The notes under the pieces were generated by a model. The model made no database searches. It saw only the letters and a program-made list of their open reading frames with translations, and was not told the origin of the DNA. A stretch of 64,000 nucleotides of DNA from Skeletonema tropicum. Lineage: Eukaryota > Bacillariophyta > Thalassiosirophyceae > Thalassiosirales > Thalassiosiraceae. The stretch is from positions 434,001 to 498,000 of the forward strand of contig CM074139.1 of assembly GCA_037178625.1 (NCBI GenBank), given 5' to 3'. A program made the translations under genes and the position numbers. Positions 35,131-46,475 of the stretch are shown piece by piece (positions within the stretch are counted from its first letter, which is position 1; each line of letters opens with the position of its first letter).

Positions 35131-38100
35131 ACGTTGAAGAGGTAACAAGCAACAACACACAACACACCACACACAATTCATAATCGTATTTAAATGCCGG
35201 AGCTTTAACAAACATATCATCATTCAGACAAACACATCAACCAGCTCGTATTTTGATCTGACTTAAATCGATTTAATCTCGATTAATATCTAATAACAGT
35301 TGCAGGTATGCGAGTGCGTGGATGAGCGGTGCATAAAGTTATTGCGGAATCTTCAACAGGAAAGTATGAGCAACGAAACAGACACGGCCGCCCCTGCAGA
35401 CGCCGCCGACGATCTCGTCATTCCGCTTCGCAGTTGGATGGACATCGAGGCAAAAAAGACACCTTTAGATCCGAGGGACAGCTTTAATAATAGAAGCACG
35501 TGCAGTAAAGTATCAATTATCCGAAAGACCACCGTTGCTTATGGAATAGCTGAGCTGCTTTTGCGCTCAGATGATCGCGATAATGATGATGGGGCGGATC
35601 ATGAAATCTTGCAATTTGATAATTTTGCCGTTCATGTCTCTAAAAAATCACCACCGGAACGCCCTCATCAGCCGTGGGATGACATAAAGGGCGTCAGTAT
35701 GAAATGTCCCCGGTTAGCGCTGTCAATCGAAGAGCCCGCATATCTCAGCTGTTTGATGGAACCTGAAGCGAAGCAAGGTCAATTAGGGAGATATTTAGAA
35801 GTCGAAGAGATGCTGACATCAGCAGTGACCCAAGAAGAATCGTCTGTGAGGACTGCGGTGGCTGCGACGGCTAGGGAAGATAATGGAAGAAAGAGCGACC
35901 ACCGATGTCATCATTATATGATTGCAAAACTACTCTATGAGCTATTTGCCCATGAGAATTTTCCTGAAGATTTTTCTCTCTCAGAAGGAGTCACTGCATC
36001 AACTGAGGAGCCAGCACCTAAAAGGGCAAAGTCGTCACATGTCATCTTGTTACCATCATATGCCAAGAGCGAGAAGGGGAGTTTAGACAAGGCTGAGCAA
36101 CCATTTCAAATACCACCCATCGTCCGAATGCAGGAGCTTGGGATTCCGGCATTGCTTTGCTTGATGACGGAAAATCTTCTCAGAGCTGCTCTGAGGGGGG
36201 AGGAAAGTCAATCTTCGGATGATGCATACAAGTCGTTGAAAGACGTAGCCGAAGATTTGCATCTGTTGCTGCTCGATCCAGATCGCTTCTTATTTAATAC
36301 TGAACATATGAAACTCCAGTACAGAAATGAGAAGCTATACGGACGTGATAAAGAAGAGAAACTCATAACTGATGCATTCTGTCGAGTGTCTCGTGGAAAG
36401 AGTGAGGCATTTTTCATTGGCGGCTTTTCAGGATGTGGGAAGAGCATGTTAGTGAATACGTTGAGGGCAAGGGTGAATGCTGTGGGGGGATATGTAATCA
36501 AACATAAGTTCGACGACTTATCTCAGGAGAGATCCCTGTCTGGAGTTATTTCGGCACTTGACCAATTATGTCTGATGCTGAAAGATAGGAATACTCCCCC
36601 CCAAACAGCTCTGCTTGCCAAGAAGATGAGAGACGAATTTGGAGCAGACATTGCCTTGCTAGCAAGAATAGTAAAGAATGTCGAGGTGCTTTCGCCTGAG
36701 TTCGTAGGTCCAGCGACGGAAGAAGAAGCTGGCGCTGGAGGAGGAGACACATTGGATGTCCGTAGCGTTGGATTCACGCTCTCTCGCTTCATGAGGTTAG
36801 TTTCGAGCCCGAAGCACCCAGTAATGGTAAGTCCTTTACGATTGGCTAAACTTTACTTGTCATTTCGTTCCGAAAGGAAGAATCTCATGCACATGTTTTT
36901 CGCAATGCGGTTGCAGCTCTTTTTGGACGATTTACAGTGGGCAGATGAGACTGCACTTGACGTAATTCACACATTCCTCTCTGATACAATGGGAGGTTGC
37001 ATGTTTTTTGTTGGTACGTATAGGGATAACGAAGTCCATGCAGACCATGCTGTCTTCGACTTGATGAAGAAATTGGAGATGAGTCGTGTGCCAACAAACA
37101 AAGTATCCTTGATCGGATTGGACCAAGAAGATCTCAACGCAATGATATCTGATGCCTTGTGTCTGTATCCACGCATCTGTGAGTCTTTGTCAGAAATTGT
37201 GATGCAAAAGACAAAGGGCAATCCATTCTTCGTGTTGGAGTTCATGAAATCGTTAAAAGACCGTGGTCTGCTGAAATACAATTTCCTTCAGAAGCGGTGG
37301 GTATGGGACGAGGATATTTTACGTGCAGAGGAGATCACGGACAATGTCCTTCACCTTCTATCATCCAAAATGAATGGACTGCCCAACAATGTTCAATTGT
37401 TGCTGAAAGTAATGGCTTGCTTTGGGACTCGGACCAGTGAGTCGGTGATTGGCTACCTAATGGATTCTACCGAGTATGGTGAGGTTCGAGATGGGTTAGA
37501 GAGAGCGGTCAGTGATGGTTACGTTGAAAGGAATAGAGAAGGAACCCTCAATTTTATTCATGACAAAGTTCGAGAGGCAGCATACGATCTCATTCCCGAA
37601 AGCGACAAGAGTCAGGTAGGTCTTTTGCGACTTGTTTGTGATGTTCTTTTGGCTTGTTGTTTTGTCCCTCCGTCACTAAATTATTTTGCGATTTGATTTC
37701 ATCATCAGTTCCACTATAACCTGGGCAAAGTTCTGCACTCAGTTTGTGATGAGAAGGATGTAGGCGAGACAATACTTTTGATCGCTACCCAGATAAATCA
37801 TGGTAAAGAGTCCATTCCGAAGGATGATGAGTTGTGCTTGCCAATTGTGAAACTGAACATGTCTGCGGGAAAGATGGCCATCGACAGTTGTCGTCACAAG
37901 ACGGCTTATGCGCACCTTAAAGTTGCATCATCACTACTTCCTAATGATCATTGGGAAAGTCATTATGATATGAGTCTCCGACTTGGCTTCATGATGGCGA
38001 GTGCTGCCAACTCGTCTTGCAAGTACGACGACGCCGAGAATATTTTGCGAAGCATATTGAAAGAAGCTCGTTGCACAAAAGACAAGCTACCATCATACTT

Positions 38101-39920
38101 TTTGCTTTCTCAGAGTAAGTGCATTATCTTGAACTGTTTGTTGGCCCTTACAGATCATTTGATCACCACGTACCTTACACCAACTAACAAAATATCTTCG
38201 TCGCCCTTGTACAGTCTTCCAGGCACAGGGCAAAGTAGCTGATGCATTCGGCACATGTTCTTCAATTTTAACTGAACTCGGAGAGACAGTCCCAGAAACA
38301 GTTGAGCCTGAAGAAACTGTAGCTATCATTCCAGAAACGCTGAGGGAGTATGATGAAGTATACGGTGATGATTGGCTTGGAAAAAAGATTGAAGATTACA
38401 CACTACGCTATGTAGTCAGATTCTACGGACAAATGATTACTTCTGCCTTTTTCTTCAAACTTCCGCACGTTGTGGCCTACTATGTCTGCAAGGCGGTCCA
38501 ACTGAGTTTGCAAAATGGAGTGTGCCAATATACTCCATTATCCTTCCTTCAGCTATCTAATCTTCTCAGCCGAATTGGCAATAATGTTCAGTGCGCCTAG
38601 TAAGTGCTCAAGACATGCTCATAAGTTTTATCTTCCTTGTCCTCGTCTAACTTCTCATCACCTTAACATCTTAATTGCAGTCGTATTGCAAAGAATGCCA
38701 TGGCTCTGTCAGAGAGGTTTAATTCTCCCGATCAAATGGCAGAGCTTTCCCTTATCTTCAACAATACGGTTGGGCAGTTCGAGTGGATACACCCAGTTGC
38801 GCAAAGGCTTCGTGCATGCTTTCATTCAGCATTATCGAGTGGAAACGCAAGCATGGGTTTCTTGTGTGCAGCAACATCAATTAATTACTCCGTCTTGAGT
38901 GGCGAGAAGGAGTTGAATTCGCTACTGAAAGAGATTGATTATTACCTCCATCTTTTGGAAACATACAAGAGCGAGGTTTCGAAGAAGTACATGCTGTGGA
39001 CTCGAGAGACAGTTTCTATATTGATCGACAAAGGAGAAGCAACTAGTATTGTAGCGAAGGAAAGTCATGGGGATGTCAGTGACCCTGGAAATAAGTTTGT
39101 TGACACATACTACTGTCACCAGGTATTACGAAACTTTTGGCTAGGCTACGATGAGAGATCCCGTCACTTTGCTCAGAAAGGATTTGCTACAATCAAACAA
39201 GGGAGTTATTTGTTGTGCATTATGAAATTCTATCACGGGCTTAATTTGCTTGGAATGATGAAGAAGAAATCAAATTTGTCAAAGCGCAGAGAAGTTGTTG
39301 AAATTATACGATATATGAAGGATGCAGTAACACAAGCGGATGCGAATTTCAGGAACAAACTCGAGCTATTACAGGCTGAGCTGCATGTGCTTGATGCTCG
39401 TCACAACAAAGCTGTGACATTGTATAATACTTCGATTGCATCCGCTAAGAGATCTAAATTCATACATGAGCAGGGATTGGCGTGTGAGAGGGCTGGATTA
39501 TACCACAAAAAGATGGGAAATGTGCAAAATGCATTGACTTCCTTCCAACAGGCTCATTCTTGTTACAAGGAATGGGGCTCAATAGTGAGAGCACAATTCA
39601 TTCAGAGAGAAATGGATCATTTCAACTCCAATGGCAATAATTTATGAAAGCTGTTCTATTCTGATAGAAATGGATTGCGTCCGTGTGCTTTCTTTACTCT
39701 AGAGTTATTCTTTCTAGTAAAATTAACCGCCAAAAGACTTGACTCATTTCCAGTTCAACTGACTTCCTGTGGAGAAAGTGATGATTGACCTATGCTTACG
39801 ATGACAATGATACAAGCAGATCTGACAATCTTAAAAATTCCTGCCCAAAGAAAGGGGAAACGAATCATCCTTGGGTATCATGTCTGACATTGTAGGCAGT
39901 GCGTGTGGCGCTGGTGATTT
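35131..39920 (+). repeat. Right arm of the giant inverted duplication
   Basis: Reverse complement of 22081-28951 minus the hAT insertion. At 35131-35223 it keeps the empty hAT site, and at 35224-35290 a short promoter-side block that differs from the left arm. The spacer between the arms is 28952-35130. Confidence 0.9.
35366..39647 (+). CDS. STAND/AAA_16-type ATPase with helical repeats, copy B
   Basis: Exons 35366-36826, 36917-37615, 37709-38114, 38215-38599 and 38681-39647 have exactly the same lengths as in copy A and give 1305 residues. The P-loop lysine is near 359 and Walker B is at 489-497. The first intron (36827-36916) is 90 nt with no in-frame stop, so an unspliced message would carry 30 extra residues just before Walker B. 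It differs from copy A by scattered substitutions (for example PLDPRDS for PLHLRDS near residue 35) but stays open. Upstream of the ATG, TTGCAG at 35304 may be a splice acceptor of an earlier exon. Role and substrate are unknown; a signalling or scaffold ATPase is likely by family. Confidence 0.82.
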
Positions 39921-40029
39921 CTATGTTCTTCGCCGCGCGCAGGTTCTTGTGGTCAGAGACTTCAACGACTCCTGTTCACATCAACATTTCTTCTCTCAAC
40001 TACACTGAAATTCATCCTGTCTACAAAAG

Positions 40030-41544
40030 TTAAACATCCTCTTCGGCATGATCGGATCCAATTGCCAAAGTATCCTTTGTTCCTTTGATGCACTCATCTT
40101 TAGATTCGATGGGTCCATCAATGACGTCATGTGATCCGACTGCGTGTCCACATCCACCTCCGTACAACTTGCCACCATCGTCAGCAAAGTCCTTATCGGC
40201 GTGGTTGTTGGCAGCACGCTCCTCGGGGGTACCGATGTATACCTCGTCGTATTCGTACTTAAGAGCCTTCTTCATTATATGAGCCAATACCCATGCTCCG
40301 GCGCAAATTCCAGTCCACTCAAGGAAGAGGGCAAAGACCAAGAGAATGTAGGTAACGGGGTTGTTCAAGAAGGCGACGGGGTAGGCAGATGCGGCCAATT
40401 GCCAAGTGATGGAGGCAATGATTGTAGTGACAACAGCGGCGTGGAAGCCAAGATTTAGGAAGGCTTGGGCTCCATCAGACACACCGAAGATGTTCTCCCC
40501 GCTACCAGGTTGGATGTTCATGGAGGTGATGGAGGCAACGATGAAGAAAGAGGCAACAACAGTGAGCTGACGTCCAATCATGAATCCAGGAAGGTTCTGT
40601 CCATTACCCTTGAAGAGAAGCTCGCAAGTCTTGCGGCCGAAGAGAGAAGTTCCACGCTCATTGGCAGGAAGCTTGGCAACGGCGAAGAAGGCAATCTGCA
40701 TACCCTCCAACATACCAACGATGGAACAAAGAAAGAAGAAGAGGAAGATGGAGACAACATTGGGCACACTGGGATACTTCACGTCCATCATGGTTTTTCC
40801 TTGGAAGAGAGTGGAGCAGATAACAGCCAAGGAGAATCCGAGGAAGGCAAGAGACATGAGCACACGTCCCCAGAAGAAGACAAATGTTAATCCCTTCTTG
40901 GGCTCTTCGTTGGTTTGGATGGGATTTCTGGAAGTAATGGAAAGGATGTTCTGGATCAAGTAGGAAGAGTGCATGACACCGGAGAACTCAACGCACAAGG
41001 CAAAGTAGAGCGTGAAGAGAGCGAAGTAGTTGTTGATGAAGTCAAGCATACAGTGGGATGCGTTGACCTGGATGGTAAGTTGTCCAAGCTGGCAAGTGAA
41101 GATGATCATGCCGAGTCCAACATCAAGGAAGATGGTCTTCAACCATCTGGGCATACCGAGCACATCGGCATCGCTGCTTGTGCGGGCGCCGCACAAGTTG
41201 ATGACGAAAACGACCAAGAGAACCATGAACTGACGGCCCATGAGGTAACGATCCAAGTTGTCTCCCAAGAAGGCGGTGGCGGCGTTCAAATAAGTGACAG
41301 GATGGGTGTTTTTGTAAAGTTCGCGGTCGACGGGAGGAAGACCAACGAGGGAGGCCTGTTGTCCCTCAATCATGGAGAGCCATACGACGGAGGCAATACA
41401 CACAAAGAGGGCAGCCCATGGAGATACGTCGGAGGCGAGTTTGGTGTTTCCGGTGAACATCAACGCTATGACGAGCACAATGGAGAAGATGAGGAGGATG
41501 ACGGAATATGTGTAGCGGAAGATGGTGAAGGGGTGAGATTCACA
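40030..41544 (-). CDS. Silicon transporter (SIT family), 5' end unresolved
   Basis: SIT proteins import silicic acid across the diatom plasma membrane. The open frame from 41544 gives about 504 residues; the first listed start (41478) gives 482. Numbering from 41478, two matched motif pairs are visible: EGQQ 38-41 with GRQ 81-83, and EGMQ 258-261 with GRQ 302-304. This fits the internal two-fold repeat of SITs with ten membrane segments. Many hydrophobic segments are evident and the C-terminal ~70 residues are charged and cytosolic-looking. The first membrane segment (IFRYTYSVILLIF) lies upstream of 41478 in the same frame. A good ATG at 41573 is in another frame, one base off, with a GGGG run at 41530-41533 between. 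A further N-terminal exon may lie near 41627-41690. Confidence 0.9.
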   Translation of the reverse strand, partial: CESHPFTIFRYTYSVILLIFSIVLVIALMFTGNTKLASDVSPWAALFVCIASVVWLSMIEGQQASLVGLPPVDRELYKNTHPVTYLNAATAFLGDNLDRYLMGRQFMVLLVVFVINLCGARTSSDADVLGMPRWLKTIFLDVGLGMIIFTCQLGQLTIQVNASHCMLDFINNYFALFTLYFALCVEFSGVMHSSYLIQNILSITSRNPIQTNEEPKKGLTFVFFWGRVLMSLAFLGFSLAVICSTLFQGKTMMDVKYPSVPNVVSIFLFFFLCSIVGMLEGMQIAFFAVAKLPANERGTSLFGRKTCELLFKGNGQNLPGFMIGRQLTVVASFFIVASITSMNIQPGSGENIFGVSDGAQAFLNLGFHAAVVTTIIASITWQLAASAYPVAFLNNPVTYILLVFALFLEWTGICAGAWVLAHIMKKALKYEYDEVYIGTPEERAANNHADKDFADDGGKLYGGGCGHAVGSHDVIDGPIESKDECIKGTKDTLAIGSDHAEEDV

Positions 41545-41689
41545 TCATGCGAGTCAGCTTGGTCCTCTCTCATGGTGTTAATGTTTGTGATTACTGTGAA
41601 GAGCTTCTTCCGTTGAAACTTACTGTGTCAAAGGCAACTGCTACATCATCATGTTGCTGCTCTTTGCGAGATGGCGTCCCATAGCTGAT

Positions 41690-42101
41690 AGGAGTACGAT
41701 AGTTAAAGAATTGAGTTTATGTGACGTGTGACGTGAGCAGAGTTTTTATCTGGTGGTAAAGTTGAGCTGGCTAGAGCTCTGATTGTGTGTGTGTGTTCCT
41801 TCTGTCTTCTTGGAGAACAAATCACTCAATCTGACGTCATCAAGTTTTGGAGATTCTTTCCTTCATAAATTTAAAGTAGGGGGGGGAGTAATGTAATCAT
41901 AGTAGGAAGAAGTATATAACTTAGTAGATAACTTATCCAGTAGTTCGATACACGAGACAATACATATATACTTAAGTACACTTACACTTACATCTTACGT
42001 CGTCATGAAAGCAAAGTCGTGAGTATTTACATACTTTACTGAAGTATGAGAAGTAGGCTCTAAGCTTTGCAATGATGCACATAATCCTCACCAGCTCCAT
42101 C
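41690..42101. other. Region between the SIT gene and the next gene
   Basis: This probably contains the SIT promoter and the upstream region of the plus-strand gene. A G-run of eight is at 41880. I see no gene. The minus-strand frame that enters from the right is treated as a shadow. Confidence 0.4.
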
Positions 42102-42473
42102 ATGGCCACGGCACCAAACAACGATTCAACTTCCACCCTCAACGGCCATCCATATGCATCCAGAGAAGGACAAGGAGGACTTGATATTGATGACCTAGAA
42201 CTAAAAGAAGGCAACAGCAAGTCAGAGAAAGGCATGCCTCGCCAAAACCAAAAGCGCTCTGATAAGATCAACACCACCAACAACAACAACGGCAAACGCT
42301 GCCAGAACCAGAAACGCAAGGCTAAGCGTCGCCGACTTGACATCAAGCCAAGCTCACGCTCACGCTGTGTTATTAGGGGGTGTTTTCGTAACTTTCTGAA
42401 TTTTTTATGCTGCCAAAAAAACATCGACCAAGTGATTATATGCATACCTAAGGGTATTAGAAGTGATTTATAG
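42102..42473 (+). CDS. Hypothetical basic protein
   Basis: A 123-residue frame from an ATG in good context (ATCATGGCC). The N-terminal half is polar and acidic (DIDDLELKEG), the second half Asn-rich and then strongly basic (KRKAKRRRLD), which could be a nuclear localisation signal. The last ~25 residues change character, so a splice near 42370 is possible. No family was recognised. The opposite strand is also open over 220 codons, so strand choice rests on composition. Confidence 0.4.
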   Translation: MATAPNNDSTSTLNGHPYASREGQGGLDIDDLELKEGNSKSEKGMPRQNQKRSDKINTTNNNNGKRCQNQKRKAKRRRLDIKPSSRSRCVIRGCFRNFLNFLCCQKNIDQVIICIPKGIRSDL

Positions 42474-43424
42474 GAAGAATTATGTTCATAGCACCACCAT
42501 GGTCGATCCCGGAGGCACGTGTAAATCAAGGATACAATGAGCGTGCCCACATCTCTGATCAAGAACATGAAGAAGACGAGAAAGAAATGGAGTATCTTCC
42601 AAGGCGGGTCAGGAGGAGTGGTAGAGTAGTGCAATTAAGTTTGCGACGCAGACACAAGATTCCTCAACTGCAGCCGCAAGCGCAAGATGGGGCGAAGAAT
42701 TGCTCTTTGATCAAATGGGGATGGGGTGAAGAATATTGCTTCCTCTTCGATCAAGGCTCCAACGGTAGTGGTAGTGGTCTGCACCTTCGACGTAGACCTA
42801 GTCGTAGTACTAGTACGAGATGCTATTGCTTCAATTGTTGGTAGCTGGCGCTGGAAACCTGAAGACTTTCTAGAGATTGTATACAACATGCGTGGTCCCC
42901 TTCCGTCCTTGTCCTTGTTGAATCGGTAAACTTTCTTAACTCTGAGAAAACAATAGGGTATCCCTGTCTGGAATTCTCTACATAAGGCCCAACTGAAACT
43001 GCAACGTGCGGGCCAACTGAAAACCGTATTCACTACGATATTCAACGTATGTAGGAGTACATAGATTATTCCTCACAATTTTTCACGTTCTTCATAGTCG
43101 TAACAGACACGATTAGCTGGCAACTTTCGATCAAATGTACTTTTGGGAGCATCGGAGAAGTTCCTCAACAGTCACAAACTTTTACTGTACTTCATTCATA
43201 CAGTTCTCAGTTCCCTGATTATTTTTTATCGCCACCATCAACGTACACTTGTAGCCCCACAACCATCGACGTGTTTCAATCGGTTGCATGCAGGCTTTAC
43301 CAATTCTATCCTGCCATAGAGTAAATAATAATCAGTCGACATTACATGTACTCTACATCATATCAGTGTAACCGCTTCAAGCTTCAACGAATTAGAAGTA
43401 GTAAACTGTTATCCACCATCATTC
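42474..43424. other. Stretch without a firm gene
   Basis: Short overlapping frames occur on both strands, for example plus 42482-42844, which may be a second exon of the preceding gene. None has a recognisable motif. The last ~300 bp before 43425 would hold the promoter and 5' leader of the next gene. Confidence 0.35.
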
Positions 43425-45046
43425 ATGCCTTCCTCTCCCAGCAAAAGCGGCGGTGAGGGCAGCCTCCCACCCAATAAACGACCCATCTCCCTTCCTCCGG
43501 AAGTGCCCACCTTCACCACAGCCACGGAGGGAGATTGGCGTCAGAAACTTGAATTGGAATCGAATCATGTCAATGATGTGCTGTCTAGGATGGCTGGCGG
43601 CGGCGGTGGGATGAACAATACTAGTTTTAGAGGTCAATATTTTGGTCGTGAAAATGCAGCTACTACGCCATCGGCGGGGGCAGTTCATGTCGGCATGACG
43701 AATAACGATAATAGCTCTAGTCCAGCAACAGCAGCAGGAGATGGGGCAAACAATAGTATCAGCAATAGCGAACAAGAGCAAATGGAGGCCGAATTAAAAC
43801 GAATGCAAAAAGAAAATGAAGATTTGATACGGCTGATTACTTCGCGGCAACAGCAGCTTGCTGCTGGGGGGAGTGCTGGAATGAATGACAATTTACTTGA
43901 CGTTGGCGGTTCAGAAGGGGATATTCATCAGTTGAAGAATGGAGGGAGTTGTAATTCAGAAGGTCAGTCTGCATCACCTGCTGCTGGTGCATCATCGACT
44001 GCCCTCTCACCTAATCCTACAGGAGGTGGAATGAATATGAATTCTGTCATGGGAGGAATGATGGGAATGAATAACAACATGAATAATATGAACATGATGA
44101 TGATGTATAATTCAACAATGATGGGTGGAATGAATAATATGAACAACATGATGAATAATTTCAACAACAACAACATGATGAATCCCTACTCCATGGTTCT
44201 CAACAACAGCAATACCAACAACAGTCTAATGCTACCATCCTCCTCCTCCTCTTCCAAAAAGTCACCCAACAAAGTACCACCCAACAACAACACCAACGCC
44301 ACCAAACAACCAACATCAATCGAAACAATAACCAACGAAGACCCCAACTGGGAAGAACGCTACACCGAACTCCAACACTTCAAATCCGAACACGGCCACA
44401 CACGCGTTCCAGCCCGATACAAATCCAATCCCAAACTAGGTCGGTGGGTAATGACCCAACGTCGTCAATTCACAGTACTAATGCAGGGTTTTCCGAGTGC
44501 ATTGACGACGGAGAGGATGAATCGATTGAATGATGTGGGGTTTGTTTGGGCGTTGAGGGCGGATCCGGTGACCATGTGGAATCGAAAGTTTGGGGAGTTG
44601 AAGGGGTATAAGAGGTTGTTTGGGAATTGTATGGTGCCGCAGAGATATCAGCGTGAGTTTACCACAATGTAGTGAATGTTCGTTAGAGATGCATTGTTGT
44701 TGTTATTGTTGCTGTTGCTCACATCCTCTTCATTGCTGTGCATGTTTCTTACGGAACAGCCAATCCCAAACTAGGTACGTGGGTACACACCCAAAGACGT
44801 CAATACAAACTAATGCTCGAGGGCAAAAAGAGCTCCATGAATAACGAAAAGATTGCAGCATTGGATTCCATTGGGTTCTTTTGGATGGCCAAGCAAAAGG
44901 ATGGGGGTGCAGTGGCTGTTGGAGAGACTCATCATCATCATCGTGGAGGTGGTGGAGGAGGTGAGGTTGCTGCTCCGCCTTTGTTGCCGGGGATGGGAGG
45001 TAAGAGTGAGGGGTATGGGGAGGAGGTGGACGAAGGTGATGATTAG
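43425..45046 (+). CDS. Helicase-associated-domain protein
   Basis: Two exons, 43425-44652 and 44760-45046, are joined by a 107-nt GT-AG intron and give 504 residues. The middle is a low-complexity Met/Asn/Gly-rich region (about residues 200-265). The C-terminal part has helicase-associated (HA, PF03457-like) repeats: WEERYTELQHFKSEHGHTRV followed by NPKLGRWVMTQRRQ, then after the splice NPKLGTWVHTQRRQ. The splice restores the second repeat, which supports the intron. HA domains are small helical units found in many diatom proteins, often without a helicase; they may bind nucleic acid. A His/Gly-rich acidic tail ends the protein. Confidence 0.85.
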
Positions 45047-46082
45047 GCATGCCTTTTTGCTTCTCGGTTAGAGTTGATGGTGCTATAGATTGAAGGCTTC
45101 TATTCAGGAGAACTGCTGTCGATAATTCAACTTTCAAATCATCTCGTCATTAAATAATGATGTAGAGTGAAAGCGAGCTGAGGTGTTTACTGAAGCTCCC
45201 TTTCACACTTCACTTTCATAATATATATGCTATCGTTTACAATATATTGGACTTCCTGCAGTATAACAATCTACATCCATTTCACGTCTCCATTCCTATC
45301 TTCCCTTCCAGCGGTCGTAGGAAGGTGATGGGTGGCGTTTTGGACTCCTCTCCTCTTGCTTTATCGATCGTTGGTATTACCATGGCCAAATATAGATGAT
45401 TTGCCAATCGATACCCTATTCAGGCAATCAAAGCAAATATCCAATGCCAATGTAGCACGGTGAAGGGCTCGATCGATTCTCCATCTGCAATAAGGTTTGT
45501 ATGCTACAGTAAAGACTGCAGAGGATACTACAATGCACTCAACGCACTTGCCAAAAACTCTGGCAAACCCGAAGCCGCGGCACTTGAACCATTTGGAGGA
45601 TGTGATTTCAACTAGATCTATCCCTGTGAGATTACGATACTTGAAGGTCAAGATCAGTTGGAGACTCGTCTCATTCGCAAGATCTCTCCACAAATTTTCC
45701 TATTCCACGTACCTATGCCAAATGCTGTTGCACTCCGTTGTGCTCGACTGGTAGTAGGTGCTACACAAGTGTGAACCGATACAAGTGTGAACCGACACAA
45801 GTGTGAACCGTTTCAGAAACATTTCGTCATGTGATCGTGCCATAATTTTATCAACAGATCAAACGATATCACAAACATCATGCGCCTTGGCTCTCAACCG
45901 CTCCAGGAGCTGTCTTTGCCGCTGTCGCTGTAAGTTTGCATTGTTAAAGTTACATGTTCCGTTCGTTTGATAAGTCAGTTCATATGCTTCGTCTTGCCTT
46001 GCCTTGCAGCCGTTCTAATGACTCAAATTCAAGTTACTGACGCCTCTCACTTCAACTCTCATTTGCATGTTATACATCATAG
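45047..46082. other. Intergenic region and possible 5' exon of the Kazal gene
   Basis: A 110-codon minus-strand frame (45693-45361) and a partly open plus-strand reading near 45490-45615 exist, but neither could be assigned. Part of this region probably holds a signal-peptide exon of the next gene: ATG at 45881 with a GTAAGT donor near 45930, or the hydrophobic frame from 45967. Confidence 0.35.
45763..45810 (+). repeat. Three 16-bp tandem repeats
   Basis: ACACAAGTGTGAACCG occurs three times in a row (one base differs in the middle unit). The same unit occurs about twice at 46947-46978. Confidence 0.9.
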
Positions 46083-46475
46083 TATCCTGTCAGTGGATTC
46101 GAAAATGACGGCGAAGGAATTACTGCTCCGTCCGTGGATGACCCAATGATCCTTGCACCTGGTTGTGCTGCTGTTGTTCGTTATGTGTGTGGCACTAATG
46201 GCAAGACGTACCAAAGCAGCTGTAAAGCAAGTATAGCAGGAGTTGCTGTTAAGCATAAAGGCAAATGCCGACGCAGACGCAGAGTATGCAGGCGCTTCAA
46301 GAAGGGGGGTTGCAAAAGGGCCCGTAGATGCAGGTGGAATATGCGCAAGAATAAATGCGTAGCACGCCGCGTTGACGTCGAGGACTTTGGCTTAGATGAA
46401 GACTTTGATGAGGATTTCGACGAAGACTTTGATGAAGAGCAGTTTGATGAGGACTTTTACTTTGATGAGGAGTAG
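46083..46475 (+). CDS. Kazal-domain protein with basic and acidic tails (partial gene model)
   Basis: The open frame runs from an apparent splice acceptor (CATCATAG ending at 46082) to TAG at 46475. A Kazal serine-protease-inhibitor domain is recognisable: a Cys in PGCAAVV, then VCGTNGKTYQSSC, and AGVAVKHKGKC. Right after it comes a Cys/Arg/Lys-rich segment with four to five cysteines (about 46260-46375) and then an Asp/Glu/Phe repeat tail (DEDFDEDFDEDF). Kazal proteins are normally secreted, so a signal peptide in an upstream exon is expected; I could not fix it. The ATG at 46134 is inside the frame but would leave no signal peptide. The opposed charged tails are unusual. Confidence 0.7.
   Translation, partial: YPVSGFENDGEGITAPSVDDPMILAPGCAAVVRYVCGTNGKTYQSSCKASIAGVAVKHKGKCRRRRRVCRRFKKGGCKRARRCRWNMRKNKCVARRVDVEDFGLDEDFDEDFDEDFDEEQFDEDFYFDEE

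Noticed and set aside
40915..41616. 233-codon plus-strand frame opposite the silicon transporter
   Set aside because: It is the complement of a well-supported membrane protein; its Glu/Gly/His-rich composition is what antisense of hydrophobic codons gives.
41972..42634. 220-codon minus-strand frame
   Set aside because: Very Leu/Phe/Arg/Cys-rich and antisense to a frame with better start context and composition. It could not be excluded fully, so the plus-strand call has low confidence.
45361..45693. 110-codon minus-strand frame
   Set aside because: No recognisable motif; the plus strand over the same bases is also partly open. Evidence is too weak to call a gene.
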